Source: Casp-Chloro-G3 sp002816715 | Lineage (GTDB): Bacteria > Chloroflexota > Dehalococcoidia > Lucifugimonadales > UBA3495 | Assembly: GCA_027623815.1 (NCBI GenBank) | Contig: JAQBUV010000056.1 | Coordinates: forward strand, 1 to 16,900 | DNA: 16,900 nucleotides | Direction: 5' to 3' | Notes under the pieces: generated by a model | What the model saw: the letters and a program-made list of their open reading frames with translations, nothing else | What the model was told of the DNA's origin: nothing | The model's database searches: none | Part shown: positions 7,086-14,696 of the stretch, piece by piece | Layout: every line of letters starts with the position of its first letter | Numbering within the stretch: position 1 is the first letter of the stretch | Program-made: the position numbers and the translations under genes

Positions 7086-8303
7086 ATGCCCGGCCCGATC
7101 AACTTCATTAAAGGCGGCACGGTAACCACTGCCCAGGGATTCTCCGCGGGAGCCACCTACGCTGGTCTGAAGACCTTTGCCGAAGACAAGCTAGACCTGG
7201 GATTGATAGTCTCCGAAACTCCCTGCGTCGCCGCCGGGGTGTTCACCACCAGCACCGTCAAGTCCCCTACCGTCACCGTAAATCGGGGACATCTGGCGCA
7301 AAGCCCCAGTCGCGGGATAATTGTTAACGCCGGAATCGCCAACGCTTGCGTAGGAGAACAGGGGAATAAGGACGCTCGGGAAATGGCTAACCTGGCTGCC
7401 CAAAAAGTCAACGCCCGGCCCGAAGAGATACTGGTGTGCAGCACCGGAGTTATCGGCGTCGAGTTGCCCATGTCGTTAATTCGCGATGGCGTGACGAAAA
7501 TTGAGTTGTCCGCCAACGGCGGACATGAAGTGGCCCGCGCCATGATGACCACCGATACCCGCACCAAAGAAGCAGCCGTTAGCTTTGATGTCGAAGGAAA
7601 GACAGTCCACCTGGGCGGAGTGGCCAAAGGCTCCGGGATGATTCATCCCAACATGGCCACCATGCTGTCGTTCATTGCCACCGACGCGGCAGTGGAAAAG
7701 GACTTTCTGGAAATCACCCTGAAAGAAGTGGCCGATCTGTCTTATAACATGCTGACGGTGGACGGCGACTCCAGCACCAACGACACGGTGCTGGTGCTAG
7801 CCAACGGCATGGCGGGCAACACTCCCATCTCCGCCGGTTCTCCCGACGCCGAAACCTTCAAGGCGGCGCTGATGGAAGTCGCGGTCTACTTGACCCGAGA
7901 GTTGGCCCGCGATGGCGAAGGCGCATCCCACCTGATCACGGTGGAAGTTGCCGGAGCTAAGGATACCAGCGATGCACGGAAAGCAGCTCGCACAATCGCA
8001 TCATCCAGCCTGGTCAAATCGGCAGTATACGGTGCCGACCCCAACTGGGGCAGAGTCCTGGCGGCGCTGGGTCGTAGCGGGACTATCGTAGACGAGAGCA
8101 AAATTGACCTATTCGTCAACGGAGTCTGCATCATGGAAGGAGGTAGCCCGGTGCCCTTCCACCGTGATGCCGTGATGGCATTGATGCGCCAACCTGAGGT
8201 ATCCTTCCGGCTCCAGCTAAATCTGGGTGAAGGCCAGGCCACCGCTTGGGGCTGCGACCTGACTCAGGAATACGTAATCATCAACAGCGCCTACACCACC
8301 TAG
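7086..8303 (+). CDS. argJ: Glutamate N-acetyltransferase / amino-acid acetyltransferase ArgJ
   Basis: ArgJ moves the acetyl group from N-acetylornithine to glutamate, releasing ornithine and regenerating N-acetylglutamate; bifunctional forms also use acetyl-CoA. The 405-residue precursor has the self-cleavage site at A191/T192 in GMIHPNMATMLSF; T192 becomes the nucleophile of the beta chain. CSTGVIG (118-124) supplies the oxyanion-hole threonine and glycine (T120, G121). The C-terminus ends in the usual YVIINSAYTT pattern. Length and motifs are normal. It opens the arginine block, 36 bases upstream of argB, with its own extended -10 promoter. Whether it is mono- or bifunctional cannot be told from sequence; the separate ArgA-like protein encoded further downstream leaves either option open. 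Confidence 0.96.
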   Translation: MPGPINFIKGGTVTTAQGFSAGATYAGLKTFAEDKLDLGLIVSETPCVAAGVFTTSTVKSPTVTVNRGHLAQSPSRGIIVNAGIANACVGEQGNKDAREMANLAAQKVNARPEEILVCSTGVIGVELPMSLIRDGVTKIELSANGGHEVARAMMTTDTRTKEAAVSFDVEGKTVHLGGVAKGSGMIHPNMATMLSFIATDAAVEKDFLEITLKEVADLSYNMLTVDGDSSTNDTVLVLANGMAGNTPISAGSPDAETFKAALMEVAVYLTRELARDGEGASHLITVEVAGAKDTSDARKAARTIASSSLVKSAVYGADPNWGRVLAALGRSGTIVDESKIDLFVNGVCIMEGGSPVPFHRDAVMALMRQPEVSFRLQLNLGEGQATAWGCDLTQEYVIINSAYTT

Positions 8304-8339
8304 TCTGGTTAGGGGCATCTAGTTTAGTTGGAGGATAGA

Positions 8340-9131
8340 GTGTCCAGCCCACCGATAGTCGTAAAAATCGGTGGCAGCACCTTAGGCAGCCACGATACCA
8401 GCCTCAAGGACCTGGTTACCCTTCAAAAACAGGGATTCAACGTTGTAGTAGTCCACGGCGGAGGCAATGTCATCTCCGACTGGATGCAGAGGCAAGGCAT
8501 ACCCCCCCGCTTCGTCAACGGCCTGCGGGTCACCGACGCCCCCAGCCTGGACATAGTTGTCGCCGTGCTCACCGGACTGGTTAACAAAGACCTGGTCTGC
8601 CTGTTACACCAACTGGGCGGCCGGGCCATCGGCATTAGCGGCATAGACGGCGGAATACTGGAGGCCCACATTGCCAATCCAGAATTGGGATTTGTGGGCG
8701 AGATAACCAGGGTCAACCCCAAACCAATTCAAGCCATTGCCGATAGCGGCTTTATTCCCATGATCGCACCGCTCGCCATACACCAAAACGACGGCTCCGC
8801 CCACGCTGGCAAACCCTTGAACATCAACGGCGACACTGTCGCTGGGGAAGTTGCCCGCGCAATGAAAGCGGAAAAAATTATTTTTCTGACCGATGTCGCG
8901 GGCGTCATGGACGGCAACGGACGGGTGCTCAACAACCTGGACCAGCGTCGGGCCAACATCCTGCGACAATCGGGAGTCATTCGCGGCGGGATGATTCCCA
9001 AGCTGGAAGCCTGCCTGATCGCTTTGGAGAATGTCCCACAAGCGGAGATTATCGACGGCACCCAACCCGAGGCGTTGCTGAACTGCATCCAGGGCAAATC
9101 TGCGGGCACCAAAATTGTCCGGAATTTTTAG
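8340..9131 (+). CDS. argB: Acetylglutamate kinase ArgB
   Basis: ArgB phosphorylates N-acetylglutamate, the second step of arginine synthesis. The amino-acid kinase fold shows VVKIGGS with K9, the HGGG loop (39-42), GLRVTD (61-66) for substrate binding, NINGDTVAGE (161-170) with D165, LTDVAGV (183-189), and GGMIPK ending in K221. I prefer the GTG at 8340 (263 residues) because GGAGG at 8330-8334 sits five bases before it; the TTG at 8328 would overlap that ribosome site. The N-terminus is short and lacks the extra helix of arginine-inhibited hexameric enzymes, so feedback inhibition by arginine is doubtful (inference). The RVTD motif and context favour ArgB over the LysZ paralogue. Confidence 0.95.
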   Translation: MSSPPIVVKIGGSTLGSHDTSLKDLVTLQKQGFNVVVVHGGGNVISDWMQRQGIPPRFVNGLRVTDAPSLDIVVAVLTGLVNKDLVCLLHQLGGRAIGISGIDGGILEAHIANPELGFVGEITRVNPKPIQAIADSGFIPMIAPLAIHQNDGSAHAGKPLNINGDTVAGEVARAMKAEKIIFLTDVAGVMDGNGRVLNNLDQRRANILRQSGVIRGGMIPKLEACLIALENVPQAEIIDGTQPEALLNCIQGKSAGTKIVRNF

Positions 9132-9140
9132 AACAGCATC

Positions 9141-9214
9141 CTCTCCCCTTGCGGGAGAGTACTGAGCCGAGGGGTATCACCCTCATCCTAACCTTCTCCC
9201 ATCAAGTGAGAAGG
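9141..9214. repeat. Twin hairpins of REP-like type, possible terminator of argJB
   Basis: CTCTCCC/GGGAGAG (9141-9147 with 9153-9159) and CCTTCTC/GAGAAGG (9192-9198 with 9208-9214) form two tight stems separated by a CCCTCATCCTAAC-type stretch. This layout matches, from memory, dispersed noncoding repeats found in many bacterial genomes. The second stem is followed by GATTTT, so it may end argJB transcription. No other copy is in the window. Confidence 0.55.
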
Positions 9215-9296
9215 GATTTTACACCGTCTTTACACGAAGTTGGTCTTAGGCGTTCCCAACCTTAACTAACCTCAGGCTGGTCTAATTGGAATCCCC

Positions 9297-9305
9297 TGCT
9301 AAAAT
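9297..9305 (+). promoter_or_regulatory. Extended -10 promoter of the UPF0182 gene, apparently leaderless
   Basis: TGCTAAAAT fits the same TGn-TAnnnT pattern as the promoters at 2617 and 7023. Only six bases separate it from the ATG at 9312, so the expected transcription start falls on or next to the A of the start codon. There is no Shine-Dalgarno sequence in those bases, which is what a leaderless mRNA would look like. Confidence 0.55.
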
Positions 9306-9311
9306 TCACCC

Positions 9312-12080
9312 ATGAGCTACGACTTGACCAACGATGCCGACGGAACGCCCAAGCCCCCTCTACCCGGAATATCTGCCCGTGACTTGCGCCGTGTCCAGAA
9401 ATGGAGCCTCCCCATCCTTGGAGTCCCGCTCCTCTTCCTGATACTCTGGTGGGCCGTCGATTTCTACACAAACTGGCTGTGGTTCAACCAACTGGGATTC
9501 ACCAGCGTACTGACCAAGATCACTTTATTCAAATCTGGCCTATTCATCATTGGGTCCGCGGTGGCCGCCATTGTCCTCGCCTTCAACTTTGGCCTGGTGC
9601 TCAAGTTCTCCCGTGGCCAGTCGGTGCTATCTATCGCCCCGGACGCAATGCGGCTATTGGTAGCCTTGATTGTCACCGGGGTTATCCTCACCGTCTTAAT
9701 TACCAGTCCAATATTCGGCTCTATGGCAGAACAACGCTGGGAAGCATTTCTGCTCTTATTCAATCGAGAAAACTTCAACATCGTAGATCCCGCTTTCGGA
9801 CAAGACCTGTCCTTCTACATAATTGTCCTGCCAGTGCTCAACTTCATCCAGGGATGGCTTTTAGGACTGATACTCACCGCCATAGTGGCCTCATTGACCC
9901 TGTATCTAAGCATATTTGGGCAGCGGGGAGTAAATCTGGTGATCAGCCCCCGAATGCTCAAACATCTGTCCATCCTGGGCATTGCCTTGATGCTAATCAT
10001 TGCCCTCGGTCATGTCCTAAACATATACAACCTCGTGCTGTCCGAACAAGGAATTGTCTATGGGGCCACCTACACCGACATTACCGCCCGGGTGCCGGTG
10101 CTGTGGTTCTTAACCATCATCGCCCTGATTTCGGCGATAGGAATAGGTATCAGCCCGTACTACCGAGGTCTCCGGTTAATGGCCGGCGCTCTAAGCCTCT
10201 GGGTAATCCTAGCGCTGGCGATGGGAATTGCCTTCCCACTTTTGTTTCAGCGGCTCCAAGTGTCGCCCAACGAGTTCAGCCGCGAAGAACCCTTCATCGC
10301 CAGCAATATCGCGGCCACCCGCGCCGCCTACCAGCTAGACCAGGTCAAGGAAAGCCAATACCCAGCCAACGGAACATTGACTCAACAAACCGTTGAAGCA
10401 AACCGGGACACGCTGGACAACGTTCGCCTATGGGACTTGCAGCCGCTGAGAGACGCCTACAATCAGCTCCAGTTCATGGAGCTTTACTACAATTTCCTGA
10501 ACATGGACTCCGACCGGTACACCGTAGACGGCAGACTGAGACAGGTGCTGGTGGCCGCCAGAGAACTGGACTCGGAAAACCTGCCCGCCGACGCTCAGAA
10601 CTGGGTGAATCAGCGACTGCAATATACTCACGGCTACGGTGTGACCATGAGTCCGGCCAATGAATTTACCCCGGGAGAGGGCCGCCCGGAATTTTTCATC
10701 AAGGACATCCCAATTCAGAGCCAACTACCCCTGACCCGTCCGGAAATTTATTACGGCGAATCTCCCATCGAATACACTATCGTCAACACCAATTTACCAG
10801 AGGTGAACCCCGAACCGGGATTCGACAGTTATGACGGATCAGGAGGTGTTCCGCTGAGTTCCACCCTCCGCAGAATTGTCTACGCCTGGCAACTAGGCGA
10901 CATCAACATCCTGCTCAGCGACCGAATCGTCCCGGACAGCCGCATCCAATATCGTCGCCAGATCCGAGACCGTGTGCAAACCGTCGCGCCCTTTCTGAAG
11001 CTGGATGAAGACCCTTATCCAGTGCTGGATGGCGAGGGCAAGCTCTGGTGGATGCTTGACGCCTACACCACCACCAAACGCTATCCCTACTCCACACCCG
11101 GCAGCGAGGGATTCAACTACATACGCAACAGTGTCAAAGCCACCATCGACGCATATAATGGCACCGTCGCTCTTTATGTGATTGACCCGGATGACCCGTT
11201 AATCCAGATGTACCAACGGGGGTTTCCCAGCTTATTCCAGGACATATCGGCAATGCCCGCTGATCTGAGAGACCATATCCGATACCCCATAGGTCTTTTC
11301 TCGACTCAGGCCCAGCTATATCTGCGCTATCATGTCACCGACTCTCAGGTGTTCTTTAACCAGGCGGAGCAGTGGGCGCTACCAACGGAGACCGTCTTCG
11401 CCAAGGACGGGGTCGAGGTCAGACCAGCATACCTGGTGCTGAAACTGCCCGACCAGACACGGGAGGAGTTCGTACTAATATTGCCGCTAAGCCCGGCCGG
11501 AGAGAAGAATAATCTGGTATCCTGGCTGGCCGCCCGCAATGACTGGCCCAATTACGGAGAACTGCTGGGGTTTCAATTACCCAACGACCGTCAAGTTGAC
11601 GGCCCCAGTCAGGTGGAAGCGCGTATCGAGAACGACCAGTCGGTATCCCAACAGTTCACGCTGTGGAGCAGCGCCGGCTCCGGCTCCAAGATCGTCAGAG
11701 GGCAACTGCTGGTCATACCCATAGCAGATACGATACTCTATGTAGAGCCTTTGTATCTGCAATCTACCGGATTGGCCTTTCCAGAGCTAAAAAAGGTTAT
11801 ACTAGCCACCGACAATAACCTGGTGATGGCCGACACCCTGGACGAAGGTATCGCTATCTTACTGAAAGAAGAGACGCTGAAAGAAGAGACGCTGAAAGAA
11901 GCAGCGGCGCAAACTCAAACGCCCGTTGGTGACAATCCCAGTGCTGGAGATGTCGAAAGCACAACCCAGTCCCAACTGGCCAGGATTGAGCGGGAAGCCG
12001 CCGAGCTACAGGAGTCTTTAGACCGACTTCTGGAATCCCTGGAAAACCTACAAGAATCTTTGGGAGGAGGAACCCCATGA
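9312..12080 (+). CDS. UPF0182 family seven-helix membrane protein
   Basis: The 922-residue protein has the UPF0182 layout: seven N-terminal hydrophobic helices (about 32-52, 74-97, 112-134, 168-201, 219-241, 261-281, 288-312), then a large soluble region of about 600 residues. The conserved LWWMLDAYTTTKRYPYS motif is at 578-594. A YVEPLYLQ motif and a PELKKVILA segment occur near the end. The function of the family is unknown. The C-terminal tail is acidic and coiled (IEREAAELQESLDRLLESLENLQESL) after a short five-residue repeat, LKEET. The stop codon overlaps the argD start (ATGA, 12077-12080), so the two are translationally coupled. The promoter gives an apparently leaderless mRNA. The role in the arginine block is unknown; the linkage may simply be local. 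Confidence 0.92.
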   Translation: MSYDLTNDADGTPKPPLPGISARDLRRVQKWSLPILGVPLLFLILWWAVDFYTNWLWFNQLGFTSVLTKITLFKSGLFIIGSAVAAIVLAFNFGLVLKFSRGQSVLSIAPDAMRLLVALIVTGVILTVLITSPIFGSMAEQRWEAFLLLFNRENFNIVDPAFGQDLSFYIIVLPVLNFIQGWLLGLILTAIVASLTLYLSIFGQRGVNLVISPRMLKHLSILGIALMLIIALGHVLNIYNLVLSEQGIVYGATYTDITARVPVLWFLTIIALISAIGIGISPYYRGLRLMAGALSLWVILALAMGIAFPLLFQRLQVSPNEFSREEPFIASNIAATRAAYQLDQVKESQYPANGTLTQQTVEANRDTLDNVRLWDLQPLRDAYNQLQFMELYYNFLNMDSDRYTVDGRLRQVLVAARELDSENLPADAQNWVNQRLQYTHGYGVTMSPANEFTPGEGRPEFFIKDIPIQSQLPLTRPEIYYGESPIEYTIVNTNLPEVNPEPGFDSYDGSGGVPLSSTLRRIVYAWQLGDINILLSDRIVPDSRIQYRRQIRDRVQTVAPFLKLDEDPYPVLDGEGKLWWMLDAYTTTKRYPYSTPGSEGFNYIRNSVKATIDAYNGTVALYVIDPDDPLIQMYQRGFPSLFQDISAMPADLRDHIRYPIGLFSTQAQLYLRYHVTDSQVFFNQAEQWALPTETVFAKDGVEVRPAYLVLKLPDQTREEFVLILPLSPAGEKNNLVSWLAARNDWPNYGELLGFQLPNDRQVDGPSQVEARIENDQSVSQQFTLWSSAGSGSKIVRGQLLVIPIADTILYVEPLYLQSTGLAFPELKKVILATDNNLVMADTLDEGIAILLKEETLKEETLKEAAAQTQTPVGDNPSAGDVESTTQSQLARIEREAAELQESLDRLLESLENLQESLGGGTP
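11862..11901 (+). repeat. 15-bp in-frame tandem repeat in the UPF0182 gene
   Basis: CTGAAAGAAGAGACG occurs at 11862-11876 and exactly again at 11877-11891, followed by a 10-base partial copy. It encodes LKEET-LKEET-LKEAA in the charged linker before the C-terminal coiled coil. The perfect copies suggest a young replication-slippage event. Confidence 0.85.
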
Positions 12081-13267
12081 CTATCAGCCAAGAGTGGATC
12101 GCCAAAGAGCAGAAATACTACGCCCAGACAGTGCGCCGCCAGCCGGTGGTGATCGTCAAGGGCGAAGGCAGCCGAGTCTGGGACGCCGACGGCAAAGAGT
12201 ACCTGGACTTCGTCGCCGGTTGGGCCGTGGACAACCTGGGACACTCCCACCCGGTCATCACTCAAGCCATCGTCGAGCAGGCTGGCACCCTATTGCAGAC
12301 CTCCAACCAGTTCTACACTGTTCCCCAGATCCAACTGGCCGAACTGCTGGTGGAGAATAGCTGCCTGGACCGGGTGTTCTTCGGCAACAGCGGTGCCGAA
12401 GCCAACGAAGGCGCGCTGAAGCTAGCCAAGCGGTACGGCAAGCTGAACCGGGACGGCGCTTACGAGGTAATCACCGCCTTCAATTCCTTCCACGGTAGAA
12501 CCGCCACCACGGTGGCCGCCACCGGACAGCCCCACTACCAGGAAAACTTCCTGCCGCTACAGCCCGGCTTCGTGCATGTGGACTTCAACGATGTTGAAGC
12601 GATTATGAACGCCACCACCGATAAAACGGCCGCCATTATGCTGGAACCGGTGCAGGGTGAGGGCGGCGTCAATATCCCCGACGAAGACTATCTAATTCGG
12701 GTACGCCAGTGGTGTGACCAGAATAACCTGCTGCTGATTCTGGACGAGGTGCAGACCGGCATGGGCCGGCTGGGCAGTCTGTTCGGCTACCAGGAATACA
12801 ACGTAGAACCCGATGTAATCACGTTGGCCAAGGGCCTGGGCTTTGGCGTGCCCATTGGCGCGTTCATGTCCAAAGAGTATTGCATGGCCCTGGTGCCCGG
12901 CGATCACGGCTCCACCTTTGGCGGCAATGCTCTGACCACCGCCGCCGCCTACGCCGGAACCAAGTTCCTGATCGACAACGACATTCCGGCCCACGTCAAA
13001 CTTATGGAAACCCACCTGATGGACCGGCTGAACGTGCTGAAGGCCAGCTTCTCCTTCATAACCGAAGTTCGAGGCAAGGGATTGCTGACCGCTATGTTTT
13101 TCGATAGCGATATATCCGGCCAGGTGCTGACCAACGCCAACGCCGCCGGGATATTGCTCAACGGAGTGCGCCCAAATGCGGTGCGGTTCATGCCGCCGCT
13201 GAACATCACCCCGGAGGAAATCGACGAAGGTATCGGTCGCTTGGAAGACGCTCTAAAGAAGATTTAG
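12077..13267 (+). CDS. argD: Acetylornithine aminotransferase ArgD
   Basis: ArgD converts N-acetylglutamate semialdehyde to N-acetylornithine using glutamate as donor. The 396-residue class III PLP enzyme shows FFGNSGAEANEGALKLAKRY (102-121), the FHGRT segment (138-142), EPVQGEGG (190-197), LDEVQTGMGR (222-231) with D223 for the pyridine nitrogen, and the Schiff-base lysine K252 in TLAKGLGFGVPIG. The C-terminal RFMPPLNIT segment is typical. The ATG overlaps the UPF0182 stop and is preceded by GGAGGAGG (12063-12070). Some members also act on succinyl-diaminopimelate or LysW-lysine; the argJ/argB/argG context favours the arginine role. Confidence 0.94.
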   Translation: MTISQEWIAKEQKYYAQTVRRQPVVIVKGEGSRVWDADGKEYLDFVAGWAVDNLGHSHPVITQAIVEQAGTLLQTSNQFYTVPQIQLAELLVENSCLDRVFFGNSGAEANEGALKLAKRYGKLNRDGAYEVITAFNSFHGRTATTVAATGQPHYQENFLPLQPGFVHVDFNDVEAIMNATTDKTAAIMLEPVQGEGGVNIPDEDYLIRVRQWCDQNNLLLILDEVQTGMGRLGSLFGYQEYNVEPDVITLAKGLGFGVPIGAFMSKEYCMALVPGDHGSTFGGNALTTAAAYAGTKFLIDNDIPAHVKLMETHLMDRLNVLKASFSFITEVRGKGLLTAMFFDSDISGQVLTNANAAGILLNGVRPNAVRFMPPLNITPEEIDEGIGRLEDALKKI

Positions 13268-13287
13268 CACCAAGTCAGATACTCACG

Positions 13288-13307
13288 GAGTTAGTACTGA
13301 GTTAGTA
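13288..13307 (+). repeat. Short direct repeat before the HicB-like gene
   Basis: GAGTTAGTA occurs at 13288-13296 and 13299-13307 with an 11-base period. It ends at the ribosome site of the HicB-like gene. It may be a chance duplication or a small protein-binding site. Confidence 0.5.
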
Positions 13308-13315
13308 AGGAGAAC

Positions 13316-13483
13316 ATGGCTGGCAGAGAGTTTTACGTATTGATCGAGAAAGACGAAGACGGTTTCTATGTGGGAGAAGTGCCCCAGCTCAAGGCCTGCT
13401 ACTCTCAAGGGAAAACCCTGGATGAGCTAATGGTAAACATTAAAGAAGTCATTGAATTATGTCTTGAAGAAGAATCAATTTGA
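13316..13483 (+). CDS. Solo HicB-like protein
   Basis: A 55-residue protein begins MAGREFYVLIEKDEDGFYVGEV and continues with PQLKACYSQGKTLDELMVNI and KEVIELCLEEE. This is the partial RNase H-like fold of the HicB antitoxin family: the EKDEDGFYVGEVPQL strand pair followed by the GKTLDELMVNIKEVIEL helix. AAGGAG at 13307-13312 precedes the ATG by three bases. There is no HicA toxin gene on either side and no C-terminal DNA-binding domain. Such lone HicB-like proteins are common and their role is not established. It sits 48 bases after argD and 22 bases before the chosen argG start, so it is probably cotranscribed with the arginine genes. Confidence 0.8.
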   Translation: MAGREFYVLIEKDEDGFYVGEVPQLKACYSQGKTLDELMVNIKEVIELCLEEESI

Positions 13484-13505
13484 GATTGGAGATTCAACCA
13501 CACAA

Positions 13506-14696
13506 ATGCCTAAAGATAAAATAGTCCTGGCCTTCAGCGGCGGGCTGGACACCTCGGTCGCCGTGCCCTGGCTCAAGGAAAAGTACGACGCCGACGTAAT
13601 TACGTTGACCATGGACCTGGGCATGGTGGATTTAGAGTCCATCAAAAGCCGGGCCATGCAAGTCGGCGCGGCCAAGGCCCTGACCGTGGACGCCAAAGAG
13701 ACCCTGGTGAATGAGTTTCTGTTTCCAGCGTTACAGGCCGGGGCAATCTACGAGGGGATGTACCCGCTGGCCACCGCTTTGGGACGCCCGCTGATCGCCC
13801 GCTGTCTGGTGGAGGCCGCCCAGGCCGAGGGAGCCTTCGCCGTGGCCCACGGCTGCACCGGCAAGGGCAACGACCAGGTGCGTATTGACGTGGGCGTGGT
13901 CGCGCTGGCCCCGGAGATCAAGGTTATCGCCCCCATCAGAGAATGGGGCATGAGCCGAGAAGACGAAGTGAATTACGCCAGGGAAAGAAATATCCCCATC
14001 AATGCCAGCAAGAGCCGCTTTTCGGTGGACGAGAACCTGTGGGGCCGTAGCGCCGAAGCCGGAGAACTGGAAGACCCTTGGGCCGAACCTCCGGAAGAGG
14101 CCTACGAGTGGACCAAGCCGGTAAATGATACCCCCAATGACCCCACCTACCTGGAAATCCACTTTGAGCAGGGAATACCCACCACTCTTGATGGCGAGAG
14201 CATGGGTGGCACCGCACTGATCAATCATCTCAACACCCTGGCTGGCACCAACGGTGTGGGACGCATTGATCATGTGGAGAACCGTCTGGTCGGCATCAAA
14301 TCTCGGGAAATTTACGAAGCGCCCGGAGCAGTGGTATTGCACGCCGCTCACCAGGCTTTGGAAGCCATGACGCTCAGCAAAGACCAGGCCCGCACCAAAG
14401 CCCGCATCGCCCAAGAATACGCCGACGTGGTCTACAACGGCCTTTGGTTCACCGCTCACCGGCGAGACCTGGATGCTTACATCCAGAGCACTCAGCGGTA
14501 CGTCACCGGTGACATTCGGGTGCGGCTGCACAGAGGGACCTGCACCGTGGTGGGGCGATCATCACCCAACACCCTTTATCAGCACCAACTGGCCACCTAC
14601 GACCGGGGCGACCAGTTCAACCATTCCGCCGCCGAAGGGTTCATCACCATCTACGGCCTGCCGGTGCGCACCCAGAACCAGACCCAGCGCGAATGA
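13506..14696 (+). CDS. argG: Argininosuccinate synthase ArgG
   Basis: ArgG joins citrulline and aspartate with ATP to form argininosuccinate. The 396-residue protein starts with KIVLAFSGGLDTSVA, where SGGLDTS (11-17) is the PP-loop for ATP. HGCTGKGNDQVR (115-126) and the later IDVGVVALAPEIKVIAPIREW region complete the synthetase core, and ENLWGRSAEAGELEDPW is the usual central signature. I place the start at the ATG at 13506 because family members begin just before the PP-loop and the upstream in-frame TTG at 13452 lies inside the HicB-like gene. The ribosome site is modest: GGAG at 13488-13491, 14 bases upstream. The stop overlaps the next gene (ATGA). Confidence 0.96.
   Translation: MPKDKIVLAFSGGLDTSVAVPWLKEKYDADVITLTMDLGMVDLESIKSRAMQVGAAKALTVDAKETLVNEFLFPALQAGAIYEGMYPLATALGRPLIARCLVEAAQAEGAFAVAHGCTGKGNDQVRIDVGVVALAPEIKVIAPIREWGMSREDEVNYARERNIPINASKSRFSVDENLWGRSAEAGELEDPWAEPPEEAYEWTKPVNDTPNDPTYLEIHFEQGIPTTLDGESMGGTALINHLNTLAGTNGVGRIDHVENRLVGIKSREIYEAPGAVVLHAAHQALEAMTLSKDQARTKARIAQEYADVVYNGLWFTAHRRDLDAYIQSTQRYVTGDIRVRLHRGTCTVVGRSSPNTLYQHQLATYDRGDQFNHSAAEGFITIYGLPVRTQNQTQRE

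Noticed and set aside
8328..8339. TTG start for argB at 8328
   Set aside because: The GGAGG ribosome site lies within these codons and points to the GTG at 8340.
9401..10396. 331-codon plus-strand frame inside the UPF0182 gene
   Set aside because: It overlaps a clear family member in another frame and its product is Arg/Pro/His-rich without domains.
13316..13505. HicAB toxin-antitoxin module
   Set aside because: Only the HicB-like part is present; neither strand of the surrounding DNA encodes a HicA-like dsRBD toxin.
13452..13505. N-terminal extension of ArgG from the TTG at 13452
   Set aside because: It overlaps the HicB-like gene and family members start just before the PP-loop, matching the ATG at 13506.
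13731..14531. 266-codon minus-strand frame opposite argG
   Set aside because: Shadow of a strongly conserved gene; no start signal or domain.
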